A DNA stretch of 55,000 nucleotides from Plasmodium malariae (Eukaryota > Apicomplexa > Aconoidasida > Haemosporida > Plasmodiidae). Under the pieces are notes generated by a model, which worked only from the letters and a program-made list of their open reading frames with translations, searched no databases and was not told the DNA's origin. The stretch is from assembly GCF_900090045.1 (NCBI RefSeq), contig NC_041786.1, positions 627,501 through 682,500 of the forward strand, given 5' to 3'. Made by a program: the position numbers and the translations under genes. Below are positions 1-12,896 of this stretch, piece after piece; the first letter of the stretch is position 1, and each line of letters opens with the position of its first letter.

Positions 1-770
1 AAGATACCCTTTTTCATTTCTCCTGCATACTGTGTTCCTAAAATTACCATATTCATTGCGCCAAAATTTATAATTACAGATGTTTTACTGGACATACCAT
101 CAGTTAACCTATTGGACGGAAAGTCACCAGCATTATAAATAATAAAATCAGGAACAAAATTTTGTATTTCTTCTATTTCCTTTGGTGGTATAAGCATATT
201 TAACATATACAATGCATGATATGCCCTTGATGTTATAACTCGAACTTTTATTCTACAGTTTTCATCCCAACCTGCGTATGCATCTATTACATATAAATTA
301 GGTTGTAAATTTAAATAATCAATTGCTCTACCTTTATTTATTTCATAAGATTTTTCCTTAATTGGTATATTTACTTTACCCCACCATATATCATTTTCTG
401 AACTGTTCTCTTTAACTATCCTTTTATCTGATGGAGATCTACCTGTTTTTTCCCCTGATATACAGCATAAAGCTCCTGTGCTTGTAATGAATGAATTCGA
501 TTCATATTTTAATGCCATTTCATATAAAAAGGCAGGAGTAGAATTATGATGTATACTATTCACATGTATACCTAATTCGTGCACTTCTTCATTGAATTTC
601 GATTCTTGTTCTTGACTTAAGGTTAATATATCCTTTGAGCTCATTATGGGTCCTACTGGTTTATTATACACTAAATTCCTTCTTACTTCTTCAATTACTA
701 TTTTTTTTATGTCTTCCATCTTTTCGCCCAAGTCGTAATCTGATGATGATTTTTGCGCGATTGCTGCCAT
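1..770 (-). CDS. PEPCK: Phosphoenolpyruvate carboxykinase (ATP), N-terminal part
   Basis: This gene runs off the left edge, so only the first 256 codons are present. The start codon is the complement of 768-770, followed by MAAIAQKSSSDYDLGEK. The ATP-dependent PEPCK family converts oxaloacetate and ATP to PEP, CO2 and ADP. Identity rests on the motif GEKTGRSPSDKR near residue 107, on IWWGKVNIPI, and on TQYAGEMKKGIF at the cut edge, where the substrate-binding region begins. There is no intron in the visible part. It is divergent from RPABC4, with about 1.9 kb of AT-rich DNA between them. In the parasite it would link mitochondrial oxaloacetate to cytosolic PEP, working with the aconitase encoded in this window in carbon flow around the TCA cycle; that link is family knowledge, not visible here. 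Confidence 0.96.
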   Translation of the reverse strand, partial: MAAIAQKSSSDYDLGEKMEDIKKIVIEEVRRNLVYNKPVGPIMSSKDILTLSQEQESKFNEEVHELGIHVNSIHHNSTPAFLYEMALKYESNSFITSTGALCCISGEKTGRSPSDKRIVKENSSENDIWWGKVNIPIKEKSYEINKGRAIDYLNLQPNLYVIDAYAGWDENCRIKVRVITSRAYHALYMLNMLIPPKEIEEIQNFVPDFIIYNAGDFPSNRLTDGMSSKTSVIINFGAMNMVILGTQYAGEMKKGI

Positions 771-2632
771 TTCAAACTTTGGTCACTTCACTTAGTTCAC
801 TTTGCACTTTTTGCTTTCTTTTCTTACTTTTTTCTCCTCTTTTTAATTAAACAATATATGGTGTGTACATAAATATGTCTCAAATAAAACAGGATGATGT
901 TATAATAGCGCTAAAAATAAACAAATTAAAAAAAAAAAAATTAATCTTTATTAAGCGTTCATATTTGCGAGAGTAAAAAGTGTACGTATATACGTGTACA
1001 CTCGTTTATAGATATATACAAAATTAAACACATACAGACATATATATATAAGCACATAAATGTAATAAAACAACTGGCGGTAAAAAGGGGTAATTATATT
1101 ATGTACCTTTTAACAGTATTTTCCACTAATTGTCAAAAAATTTACAGGGGTATTATATCTCCTCACAAAAATATATATGTAAATACATATGAAAAAGTAA
1201 AATAAGAAAAAAAAAAAAAAAGCATAGGTGAGCAGTGCTTTAAAATAAATATATATCAATACAAGTAACCATGTCAATACATGGGTTTATAAATATATAT
1301 GTACATAAGCATAATATATATACTTATGCATACATTTATATCTATTTATATATGAATAATACAATGGACCTATGAATAGACATTTATAATTTATATATAC
1401 GTACATTCAAAAAAAAAAAAGCCTTGTTCATTTTTGCATATATACAACTGCACTACTAACTACTGCTATATAAGAGAATTAAAGATTGTAAAAAAAAAAA
1501 AAAAATACAAATTTATATGAAATGCCTCATTATTATTTTATTATACTAATTTTTCTTAAATTGTACTTTTTTCAAAAACATTTTATAAAACATATAAATG
1601 TGTGTTTTTCATTTCATTTATGATTTCTTAATTTTTAACAAAATAAACACAAAAAAAAAAAAAAAGAAATTTATGATCTATAAATATATGTTTTTTAAGT
1701 ATAAATTTTTGCTTTCATTTTTTTACTTCTATAATTAAAATAAAAATAAAAAATCGAACAACGTTGCAAATATTATATATTAAATATATTATTCTCATTA
1801 TAACATTTCCAATTTACTATAAAAGCCAATTTTTTTAGTATAATTTTTTTTTTATGTCAATTTTGAAGTAGCTTTACATTATTATTTTAATAATTGTATA
1901 TTTTTAAATATAACAGCGTTGCGTATTTTTTTTTTTTTTTCGTTGTACCTACTGCAGCCTATAGTCATTTACTGTTCAAATAATTGCTATTAAAACAATC
2001 CCTATTCATGTATATATATGTATATAAACATTACATATATTGTATATTTAATGTTACATATATATATATATTTTGTATACGATAATTAAATATACATATT
2101 TATGTACATATAGATATTATATATATATGCATATAATTCCCCTTTTTCGAGAATTATAATTCAGTCATATTGACAAAAAAATACGGAAACAGCTATGAGA
2201 TATAAAAATTATAATTCCGAAGAATATGCATAAATTATTAGCAGTAACATTATAAAATATAATAAAATTTTATCAATTAATTTTTTATTTGAAATACATT
2301 ATATATAAGTACCACGGTAAATTTTCAATTTTTTAAATGTTGCATGAAGAAATATCAGATTTCTTTTTTTTTTTTTATTATGTATTGAAAGTATAACATT
2401 TGAAATTTTTATTAAGCCTTTTTTTTTTTCCTTTTTTTTTTTTTTTTTACTTTTTTGTGAAAAATTCAAATTTATAGTTAATAAAAGAAAGATTAGTAAG
2501 TTTTTGTTCATATATTATACTTCTAAACAAACATTATAAAAAGTGAGAACTGCTTCGAACATCAGCAAGTTTTTATGAGGTTCCAATAAATAACAAGAAG
2601 CGTGTTACCTAAATATACAAGTATACAAAACA
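771..2632. promoter_or_regulatory. Divergent intergenic region PEPCK / RPABC4
   Basis: About 1.9 kb of AT-rich DNA separates two start codons pointing away from each other, so it should hold both promoters and 5' UTRs. I see many poly(dA)/poly(dT) runs (for example near 930, 1211, 1491, 1651, 1930 and 2430) and short ATATGTATAT repeats, but no clear gene. A hydrophobic, Lys-rich minus-strand ORF at 2299-2511 is mostly translated poly(dT) and is not counted as a gene. Confidence 0.55.
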
Positions 2633-3174
2633 ATGTATATAAGAGAACAAGACGAAGATATATCAGCGGAACCTGTTGTTTATATATGTGGAGGTACATT
2701 CTTTTTGAAAAAGAATTTCAAAATATGCACCTTTTAGTTCGTTTTTTGTTAATCTGTAATGTTTGCTATAATATATTTGTACGTATGTATGTGTGTATAT
2801 ATATGCAAAATAGGTATATATATACACACATACACCAATATATATTTGTGGCAACCTTAAAGGCAAGTTTCCTATTTATTTTATTCATTTTTTTTTTTTC
2901 CTTTTTTGTTATTTACAAGAATGCGGAATTGATACAGTTATAGCACCCAATGCTTCCCTGAGATGCAAAAACTGTGGATCGAAAATATTCTTTAAGAAAA
3001 GAAGTAGAAGAGGTAATAATTGTATCTTTTGAAAATTCATTAAACAATATTATATTTTGTTTTATACCCCATTAGTACTTCCTCCTTTTTATCGCTATTT
3101 TCCATATTCACCACTTATTTACCTTTTTTTTCTTCCCTTTCTTTTTTATAGTTATGCAATATGAAGCTCGCTAA
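2633..3174 (+). CDS. RPABC4: DNA-directed RNA polymerases I, II and III subunit RPABC4 (Rpb12)
   Basis: A three-exon gene: 2633-2693, 2920-3012 and 3152-3174, encoding 58 residues, the same length as the human protein. It is a small zinc-binding subunit shared by all three nuclear RNA polymerases. The join across intron 1 restores the first zinc knuckle YICGEC, exon 2 carries the second, RCKNC, and a basic run KIFFKKRSRR follows. Exon 3 supplies only VMQYEAR and the stop, matching the family's conserved end (VFDAR in human). Both introns are GT-AG (226 and 139 bases) and keep the frame in phase 1. The start is the ATG at 2633; the 15 residues before the first knuckle resemble the family's variable tail. 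No exon is long enough to stand out as an ORF, so simple gene finding misses it. Confidence 0.93.
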
Positions 3175-4176
3175 TGTAAACTTGAATTACTATTATTTTT
3201 CATTTTTTTTGTATGAAATTTTGCTTGTATAATTTTTTTACTTTCTCCTTTTAAAAATTTACGCTAACTTACAACACTCCAGGATGTAAACATTTTTTTA
3301 TAATTAAAAGCGTGAATATTTTTTTTTTTTTTTTTTTTTTTTATTATTATTAAAAGATATGATAACGTTGAAATTTTTTTATGTTTTTATATACAAAACA
3401 ATCTTGGCACACAAAAAAATTAAAACTTTAATATAAGTGCACATACATATATATATACATATGTACGTAATGTACATACATGCGCGTGTGCAATTTTTAA
3501 ATACGTTAATGTTTATCATAAATGGGAAAAAAATAAAGCTCTTTTTTTTTTTTATTTTTCGAGTATTTATCGAGATAGACTTAACTTACAGAGTAGTTCT
3601 CGCACGGGTCGTATCATATTATATATCTCTGTATGTACATATTCTGTAAGTATGAATGTATATATATCACTACTAAATGTACAACTCAATAATAAAAAAA
3701 AAAAAAAAAAAGGAAAAAGGAAAAAAGAAAAAGGGAAAAGGAAAAAGGGAAAAGGAAAAAGGAAAAAATGGAAAAAAAGATGACAGAAAAAAGATAGCGA
3801 AAAAAAGAAAAAAATAGTAGAAAAGGGGGAATATACATATAATTCCATACATGTGTGCATATTACAAGTATTATGTAATACGTCACTTGTGTAAGAGAAA
3901 AATGTGCTACATGCGAAAAATCATATCCATGAACCGAAAAGGAGATATATTTTTGGCAAATGGACAAAAAAAATATATCAGAAAAAAAGGTAGTGGAATA
4001 TGTAGGTGGTTCATGTAAACGGAAAAAAAATGCATACATTAGTTTTGCATAAGTAGTAATAGGGATTTTTTTTTTTTTTTTATTATTTTTTATTCATAAT
4101 TTATTGTTTATTTTATCTAATTTTTTTTTCTATTTTTTTTTCCCTCTCATTCGGCCCTTTCTGCGCCAAGCATTCA
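3175..4176. other. Convergent 3' region between RPABC4 and MyoA
   Basis: This 1 kb gap holds the 3' UTRs of two convergent genes. It contains a poly(dT) run near 3320, a purine-only tract of GGAAAAA units at about 3695-3830, and TATA/ACAT microsatellites. Apparent ORFs on both strands here are translations of these simple sequences. I see no gene. Confidence 0.6.
3695..3830. repeat. Purine tract of (G)GGAAAAA-like units
   Basis: The + strand is almost purely purine, with AAAAAGGGAAAAGG-type units repeated imperfectly after an A run. Long homopurine tracts can adopt non-B structures. It lies in the shared 3' region of RPABC4 and MyoA. Confidence 0.75.
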
Positions 4177-6586
4177 TCATACAACTAATCTCTTTCTTAT
4201 ATGAGCTTGAACTCGTTGGAGAGAAGGTATGTTCTCATTAACCTTCTCTCTATACTTATGTTTAAGAATTGCTGCTTCAATCACATTTACGCAATTTTCC
4301 CATTCCACAAGTTTTTCTCTTTGAATTTTGGCCAACATTTTTGCTCCTTCTTGTTTTAAAAATACCATGGTTTTTCCTATTTTAAGCATATTGGTTGAAA
4401 GCCCTGATATCTCTAATATTTTTGCACATTTTGCCTTAACATCAAAAGAAGAATTTTCAGCAGCAGATATATCAACAAATTTGTATTGATACAAAAATTC
4501 TTCAAACGTTCTTCTATATGAATATCCTAATTGACGTAATACTAAAGCTTCTAAAATAGATAAAGCATGAAGTTGAATCAAAATTTTGGGTTCACACCAT
4601 TCCAAAGGTTTCTTATTTTCATTTGGTTTAATACAACGAACAAAATGTGGTTCAGTACTATTAATTAATGTCATTAATGATGTTAATTGATTTAAGAATT
4701 GAGAACCTATTAATGATCCTTTAGCCATTTTACCCTTTTCTATAACTTGGCCTTCAAATAATTTTTGTACTATTTCATTATTAGATCCTTGAATTACTTC
4801 TACTAATTCTCCTCTTAGTAAGTCTTTATTTTTAAGTAAAAAGTTATCCGCACAATATTGTATGGGTCCTATTGTATGCTGTATTATGAAATTTTTGTTA
4901 GATGCAACTTTAGCTAGGGTAAATTTTTCATTATTCTTTAAATTTGCAACACATACACTTACAAATTTCTCGTCTGATCCTCCAGGTGCTAGACACTGAT
5001 CCTCTAAATAAGATAGAATAGATTTCCCTCTTTCACATAGTAAATCAATTACTGGTTTATTACTTGTATATTTTAACTCATCCGTTGATATTCCTTCGTC
5101 TATATACAGTTTAGATTCTCTTTCAAAAACAATATCAACAAAATTTTTCTGAAGCATTTCATTTGTTATATTAATAAATAATTGTTCCAATGAATTATTT
5201 TTAAAGACCTCAAAACCGAATATGTCTAACATACCCATAAATACTTTGAACCCACCTTCAGGTTCAATTCTTGTATTTAAATTTTTGATAATCCATAGAA
5301 ATAATTTTTCATACATTGCTTTGCATAAAGACCATTTCAACACATCTGCATCTTTTTTATTCCATCTACCTTCAATTTTATTTCCACCAGCAACAGTAAC
5401 TTTAATTAATATTTCTCTCTTTACTAATTCAGCATCTAAAAACATTAATTCACATGCTTTAGTAAATACTGCCATATCCTCATCAAGAATAGCTGCAGCA
5501 TCAGTCAATCCAGCTTCTGCTTTTTCTACTAATCTAACATTTCCCATTGTTAAAATACCAGCCACTATTGAAAATATTACATCTATCTGATCATCTGTTA
5601 ATTCCATGTTCCTCAATGATTCTAACACTTCTTGGAAATCTTTTACATCATCTACACCATTTACTTCTGTTGAATTTGGATTCAATAAAGTATAACTTTT
5701 AACATCTTTTAAGCTAAATTTAGATTTCATTCTACTATCAGCACCCTTCAAAAACTGATAAAAGATATGGTAAGACCTTTCATTATCATCTTGAGTTATA
5801 ATTCGTGATTTTTCTAACAAAAATGCAACTACTGAACCGTTTCTAATACCTCCTTCATGAGATATAATCAATTGCATAAAACGACCGAAACGTGACGAGT
5901 TATTATTTCTTATCGTTTTTGCATTACCAAAAGCTTCAAGAACTGGGTTTGCTGCCATCATTGCTGTTTGTATACGTAAATCCATATTACCACTTTTTGA
6001 TGAGGCAAAATATCTCATAATTTGTTTCGTTGCTTCTGTTTTACCTGCACCGGATTCACCAGAAACAATAATTGTCTGACTCTTGTTCACACCATGAAGA
6101 TTTGCAAGAGCTTCTCTAGCACAAGAAAATACATGTGGTGGTAATCTAGTATAATCAGTAGTATCACGATACTTACGAATCCATTCATTAGATGTATTTC
6201 CTAAATCTTTGTATGGATTTATTGCAACAATAAGAGGAACAGCCGTGGTATATATTTGATTTTTGAAATATCTGTGTTTTAAAAAATCAAGTACACAAGG
6301 AATATTTGTGTGATTCAGTAAACCAATATCACCGAACGACATAGGATCTACTTGTGAGTTACAGTTCCAAGCATGCATGGAATCAATTTCGTATGGCTAA
6401 GGGAAAAAAAAAAAATATATATATATATATCAAATATGTATACGCATATATATGCACATATGTATACTGACATGTATACACATATATACGCATATTAACA
6501 TTAACAACTATAACAGAGCAACATTAATATTTTCACTTTCAATATGTTGTTATAAGTGCACGTAATTCTTTAAAAATGTTACTGTA

Positions 6587-6632
<46 letters not shown>

Positions 6633-7044
6633 CATATAATTTTTGGTATTTTTTCGTTTCATTATTGCTAACAGTTCCTGATCCAGGGGGATCAATTTGA
6701 ACAACAGTCAATTTTTCTTTTTTAGATCCCTGTTGTACAACACATTTGACAAACATAATGTTGGGGTTCTCCTCTATTGTTGGAGATATGTCGGTCCATA
6801 CTTGATATCCCTATAGAAATGGAATAGTTTTTATTTAAAGTAACGCAAATTTAAAAATGCACAAAAAAAATATATACGCAAATATTTCATATATATATAC
6901 ATAATATATACCACAGAGCCGAGGTTAAATAATGTATGTGAATGTTACCTTAAAAACAGTTCCAGTTTTATCAAAAGCCTCAATATTTGACACCCTTCTA
7001 ACAATTTTACCTGCCGTTTTTACCTCCTCATTCGTAACAGTCAT
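4177..7044 (-). CDS. MyoA: Myosin A, class XIV glideosome motor heavy chain
   Basis: Three exons on the minus strand: 7044-6949, 6810-6673 and 6396-4177, giving 817 residues (P. falciparum MyoA has 818 by memory). It is the actin motor of the pellicular glideosome that drives gliding, invasion and egress. The exon joins rebuild the protein cleanly: FDKTGTVFKG across intron 1 and DPPGSGTPYEID across intron 2. The P-loop GESGAGKT is at about 191-198, switch I is NNNSSRFGRF and switch II is DIFGFEVFKNNS. The basic tail (EAAILKHKYREKVNE) is the light-chain-binding helix for MTIP and ELC, and no cargo tail follows. Ser19, in RRVSN of the N-terminal extension and a reported phosphosite in P. falciparum, is conserved. 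The introns are 138 and 276 bases; intron 2 holds a long (TA)n run. The stop is TGA at 4177-4179. Confidence 0.98.
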
Positions 7045-8011
7045 TTTTTAAGCATGAACGATAAATAAAAAAAAAAAATATATACAATAAGAATAAACAG
7101 CAAAAATTTTTTAAAAGGAACAAAGTACAAATTGAGGTACTAAGTATATATATGTAAATAAAAAAAGGTTAAAAATAGAAAATTTTAAAGAAAAAAATAG
7201 TAACCAAAAAAAAAAAAAAAAAAAAAACAGAACAAGAACAAGAACAAAAAGAACAAAAGTTGCTAAAAAAATATGTTACTTGTAAGAACGTATTTAAGCA
7301 ACATTTTTACAACAGAAAAAAAAAAAAAAGCCAAGAATTTATTATATTCATGTAAAAATATTAAAAAAAAAATAAGAAAAAAAAAAAAAAAAAAATTAAG
7401 CTTGTGAATATAAGAATAAAAAAAAAAAATATATTATAATATTAACAGTAAATAAATTGTTATAATAATATTTACATAATTATCAGGTAAATTAAAAGAA
7501 AAAAAAAATTTTTTATTATAAGAAGAAACTGTAAAGCTTTTTTTTTTTTTTTTTTTTGATATATTTTAACATATACATATTAGATATGCATTAACGTATG
7601 TACAATTAATAATATTTATGCATTTTCTTCTGTACTACAAATAGTGTGCAAATAATAAAAAAAAAAAAAATTACAAAAAGCTATATATTTTAAAATATAT
7701 CCAAAAAAAAAAAAAAAAAAACATATCTATAATTATGTACATATATATAAATGTATATATATATATTTTATGCATTTTATTTATCCAAATAAGCATATTT
7801 ATGTTTATATAAAAATAAATATGAAATGAATTGAATATCAAATAAGTTATGTATTATTTAAAAAAAAAAAGAAAAAAAAGTAAAGTGCTTTTATTTTTAA
7901 TCTCATTTTTTAGATAATGTTAAGAACAGAACAAATCTATTCTTTGTTACAACGTTGTTCTCGAAAACATAGCTTACTCATTCTTTCCCGATGAGGTATA
8001 ATATTTATTTA

Positions 8012-8044
<33 letters not shown>

Positions 8045-9152
8045 TAATATTTATATATTTTTTGTTAATTATGAAATATCACCCACTAAGATACTACTTG
8101 ATTTTGGCATTATAACTTAATGGCAGTATATAAATAAATGTAAATATATATAATACATTATATATAAATACAATAAAGATAAAAAATAAAGATAAAAAAT
8201 AAAAGGAAAAAATAAAATCATTCGTTCTCTACTTTTTTTATTACATACATCTAGGAACATAACTTTTCAATACAATAAATTAGCATTTCTTAATATTCAT
8301 AATTGTACTTTTTTTTTGTGAGATAAAATATTTTCGTAAAAATCAGTAAACACTTTTGATATTTATGTTTTATTTCATATATACTTATATATGTACATAT
8401 ACATATATACATATATACATACATGTAAATATCTATTTTTGGAATGAAAATGTTAAAAGTGTAATTTTATTTATGTCATGTAGGCATATATATAGCACGA
8501 AATTTACTCAGTTTTTACACTACTCTTATAACTTTCATTCTTTAACACATAAGAGGAAACCAGTAAATAGCTTCTGCTCAGACGGTTACTACTTGATACG
8601 TCCATACATATATATATATATGTATATATATAAATATATGCACAATTTGCTTGTTCGAGCTAAATAACAGCCTAAAGTCAAGTAAACTTAACGTTTTACC
8701 GTAAATGTGTAGGAAACACGATAGCAGCTAGTTTCTTATAAAACTAGGTATATTCGTGCATACGATTTATCAATCATATGTATTTTTATATCTCATACCT
8801 TTTGGTAGAAGCCTAATCGTAAAAGAAAAAAACAACATATAACTTTTTTTTTATAATTTTTTCTTTTCTTAAACAGCATTTATTTATTACATGTTACAAG
8901 TACTACTCCTACATAATGCTAATTTATGGGCTTAATAAATTATAAAAAATTGTTTTAAAAAAAAAAAAACAGGAAAAAAATTTTAACTTTTATAGGTGAT
9001 ATTTCTTTTAATTTTAAAGTTCATGTCTTAATAAAATTTTGAAATTAATTTTATTGTAAAGTTGGGAGACTTCATTTAGATAAAATTTTTTTTTTTTTTT
9101 TTTTTAATTTTTATTCATAGCTTTAGTTTTCCTCTCCTTTCCTTTTCACTTG

Positions 9153-9160
9153 TGCATGCA
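9153..9160. promoter_or_regulatory. TGCATGCA palindrome, candidate AP2-Sp site
   Basis: A perfect TGCATGCA lies 818-825 bases before the SPECT1 start. The sporozoite factor AP2-Sp is known to bind TGCATG-type elements, and sporozoite genes such as SPECT1 are expected targets. The element is seen directly; its use by AP2-Sp is inference. Confidence 0.5.
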
Positions 9161-9406
9161 TAAAAAATTTTTCACTTAATGTGTAAATTTTTTCTTTTAA
9201 TATGAACCATCATTTCTTAATATTCGCATTTTTCACATTTTATAGCGTAGTGTGTGTTTGTATATATGTATACACATTTACACATTGATCATGTTTAATT
9301 TCCTTTTGTTGAGTATAAGTTCAATTACAATTTTTTACTCTCATCGGAATGTGAAAGTTTAAGCAAATTAATACCTTTATTTTGTCCAACTAGCCGTAAT
9401 TCCTTC

Positions 9407-9413
9407 TGCATGC
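9407..9413. promoter_or_regulatory. TGCATGC element, second candidate AP2-Sp site
   Basis: TGCATGC lies about 565 bases before the SPECT1 start, 254 bases downstream of the first element. Two copies of a rare, relatively GC-rich hexamer in this AT-rich upstream region strengthen the case for a sporozoite promoter, though position alone proves nothing. Confidence 0.45.
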
Positions 9414-9977
9414 TCATATATATGTATATATATACATATAATATATATATGTATATATACATACATATAGACATACCCTCTGAGCTTTACATAATTGTCC
9501 ACTTTTTTTTTTTTTTTTTAACTTTTAAGGCTTAATTAAAATGATCATAATTTTTAATTAAAAATGTTTGATATGCATACATATCGTAGTTGTATATATG
9601 CAGACAAGGAATTTTTCTCAAAATATTATGTTGTCTTTATTTTTAAAAAATGAGACTTGAAATGAAATCAATAGAACTGTATAAAGAAAATTGCTTATTT
9701 TTTTGCTTCCTTTTAAAATCAAAAATAATTTGTTAAATATATATGCTTTCTAATTTTATATATAATTATTGTCATTATACAATATTTTTTCTTTTATTTT
9801 TTTACTTATGATTTGTTTATAATTGTCCGACTTTTGTTACACAGAAAAGAGAATATAATTTTTACTTTTATATGAACGAAAAAAAATCGCTCTTCAAAGG
9901 AGTTGTGTGTGATGATTTGAAATGAACACCTTTAATTCCCCTTTCATTAGATTTATTCATATATAATGTTTAACAAA

Positions 9978-10866
9978 ATGAAACTTGCAATTTCCTTTTT
10001 ATTCCTTTTAACATTTTTGAAGTTTTCCTTATCATTTGAATCAAGTTAAAATCGATAATACTTCATATATTTTGAAATGAAGCTTAATTTTAGTGCAACA
10101 AAATGAGAATCATCACTTTTGGACATATCATAAAATATAAAAATGCGCACAAAAAAAAAAAAAAGAAAAACAATGTCCAAAAAACGTGTTGATGGTAATT
10201 AAGGAATAACGTGTTAATTTTTTTTTTATAGGTGATCCTTTGTCAAAAGAAAATAAAATTACTGTAAATAAATATATTAAAAAAGATAAGGATGATGAAC
10301 ATTCGAAAATTCAGGTAAGTACCATTTTAAAAATATGTACACAGTATAGAAGGACAACAAAAAAAGAAAATAAGAAGAGAAAATAAGAAGAGAAAATAAG
10401 AAAAAAAATTTATCAGATATTTTTTTATTTTTAGATCTTGGAAGATATTGAAAAAATTACGGAAGATTTCAGTAATGATATAAACACTACCAAAGTTATT
10501 GTAAAAAATTTATTTCTCGACATAGAGGCATCATTCGAAGATGTATCCGATGATATTGCAAAAAGGTTTGTTTAAAAATATAAATTGTCATTTTGTTTTC
10601 TTATATATGTGCTTCAATTTTGGTGCTCAAAAAATTACAAGTCAAGAAACTGCATTTGCTTGCGAATAGGCACCTATATGAAGTACTGTAAAATATTCTT
10701 GTACATCCCATATTAAATACATACACATAAATGTACATGTCTTTTGTTTTATTAAGTGTGTCAAAATACAGCTATTCTGTGGAAGAAAAATTGAACAAAA
10801 TAGAAGGACTTGTGAGGGAGTTTATCGAAAGTAATATACATATATATGCATACATGTATGTACACA

Positions 10867-10906
<40 letters not shown>

Positions 10907-11552
10907 TACCCCCGTTTTTTTCATGGCCAAATAAAATACTTTAAAATAAAATGTTATATTGCTCTATACATTAAAACAAAGTCATATTGAGGGGCATGTA
11001 AGCAAATGTGTCCTCGAGCGTTTATGTTACTAGGATATAACACAAAAAATCTTATTTTACGTTGTATGCATAACAGCAATAATAATGGTAGTAATAATAA
11101 TAATGACAATAATAACGGTAATAGTAGTAGTAATAATAATAATAATAATGACTTCTACTTCGTCCTTCTCCTTTGCAGACAACAAAGGCATCATGTTCAA
11201 TTCTTCAGAATCAAAAGAGAAAGTCGAAAAAGAGAAAATTAAAAAGGTATTCAATTTAATTTTAAGTAAATTAAAAAAGTTGATTCATTTGAGTACTATG
11301 ATTAACTATCATACACTTTTAAAATTTGGAAACTCCGACGTAAAAAAAGAAACATTAGAGGCTGTAAAAAATGATGATAACATATCGGATGAACTAAAAA
11401 AGGAGCTCATAAAATATGAAGGTAAGGAAAATCAAGATATAAAAGCAACTGAATTGATTAATTTTATATCCCCTCTTTATGATAATTTTACAAATAAGCT
11501 AAACATGTTAATTAATGAACTACCCACGGACTTAAATCAAATATTGAAGTAA
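9978..11552 (+). CDS. SPECT1: SPECT1, sporozoite protein essential for cell traversal
   Basis: Five exons, 9978-10044, 10232-10314, 10435-10565, 10757-10830 and 11179-11552, all with GT-AG introns and compatible phases, give 242 residues. The N-terminus MKLAISFLFLLTFLKFSLSF is a signal peptide, fitting a secreted microneme protein. The mature part is acidic/basic and helix-rich (LEDIEKITEDF, EEKLNKIEGLVREF, the C-terminal DLNQILK), as expected of the four-helix SPECT1 fold. SPECT1 is needed for sporozoites to cross host cells on the way to the liver. Another in-frame ATG at 9966 would add four residues; I chose 9978 for its AAA-rich context. Intron 4 (348 bases) contains a long (TA)n run and AAT/AGT triplet repeats that open spurious ORFs. 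The call also rests on its place between MyoA and the CK2 beta gene. Confidence 0.88.
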
Positions 11553-12686
11553 TGGTATAAAATTTAACCTCTTCAATACTTCAAAACTTAAAGAGTAAAA
11601 ATATAACCCCCCACAATTTATATATATATGCATGAATATTTTTAAAAGCGTTACGGAAAGTATATTTTTTAAAAAAGGAAGATGATTTTATATAATACTA
11701 GACAAAAAAAAAAAAAAAATTAACTGTGTGTAGGCGTGGGCTTTAGCATGTGTGTGTATAATTGTTTGTTTGTTTTTTTAATTTGTCAAAAAACGAAGCT
11801 TCATTTACAATATTATGTATGTATATGATCACCAAATATGTTAAACATTTTCGATAAAATTTTTTTTTTTTTTTTTTTTTTTCTGTTATACTTATGAATT
11901 TCCCATAGGCTTTTTATTTATCTTTTTCTTGTTCTATTATATATACATAATACAACATTTTTTCCATTTATCAGTTCATTTTATGCATTTATTTATTTTT
12001 TTTTTTTTGTTTTGTACCTTTTAGCATTTTATTCGTAATTTATTATTTCATTTAAAACAAATTTTTTTATTTTTTTGTTTTTTTGTTTTTATTCATAATG
12101 GCTTTTTACACGCAAGTCTTTAAAAATATGTTCCTCATAACAAAGTTGTAATTCATACAATATATTGAGAAAACTTGTATGCCTCACACAAATTTATAAA
12201 TCCTCCTGATTTTTTATTCTATGTCAATGTTTTCATAAAATTTACTGTATTTTGTTTTCTCTTCTAGGCAGCAATATATACATATATATAAAGGCAGCTT
12301 TTTTTTAGGAGTTACTTAGCATCTTGTTTTTCTCCCCATAATAAGTATACAAAACAAAAATAAATTGAAAAAACTAAAAAATTTGTAAACCAAAATAAAC
12401 GTAAAGTCACTCCAGTTGAATAGGAGTTCACTATAATGAAGTGTAGAGTTCATGAATTAAATTTACTTTTTATTTCCATTCGTTATAAAAATTTTGACGG
12501 TTTACACATGTAGTTAACTTTCATTTGTATAAATCAAAAAATGGAACAAAGGGGTATGAAATAAAAAAGAAAAAAGATTTTTTTAGAGAAAAGTTTTTTG
12601 CAAAAAGGTTTTTCCTTATAAACCGAAACTGCAAACGTGAAAAAAAAATATTATGTGCTTATGCATAGTATATGCACTTACGCATA

Positions 12687-12724
<38 letters not shown>

Positions 12725-12896
12725 CATTCGTAAACAGGCTCGTATTATACGTTAGAACTATTAGTATAGTGTATCATGTTGGTAGGAATTTAATGAACTA
12801 CTGAAAGTATATATCTTCGTAATATTAATATGACTATATAAATGAATTTTTAGGGGATCCTTTTATTTATTTCTTAATTTTTTAAAAACGTCATTT
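11553..12896. other. Intergenic, 3' of SPECT1
   Basis: AT-rich sequence with poly(dT) runs (11864, 12000) and a (TA)n run near 12692-12722. No ORF with protein-like content and no RNA gene is recognised. It probably holds the SPECT1 3' UTR and upstream DNA for the next transcript. Confidence 0.5.

Larger units (their letters stand above)
7045..9977. promoter_or_regulatory. Divergent intergenic region MyoA / SPECT1
   Basis: A 2.9 kb gap between divergent start codons, holding the MyoA upstream region on the left and the SPECT1 upstream region on the right. Poly(dA) runs crowd the MyoA side (7210, 7320, 7380, 7690). A less AT-rich patch sits at 7918-8000 (see findings) and another at about 8500-8830. 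Two TGCATG elements lie on the SPECT1 side. I see no confident gene. Confidence 0.6.

Noticed and set aside
2602..2943. 113-codon + strand ORF over RPABC4
   Set aside because: It begins with GTG, is in the wrong frame for the zinc knuckles and reads through intron 1.
11006..11254. Asn/Ser-rich and Ile/Thr-rich ORFs on both strands
   Set aside because: They come from AAT/AGT triplet repeats within SPECT1 intron 4.
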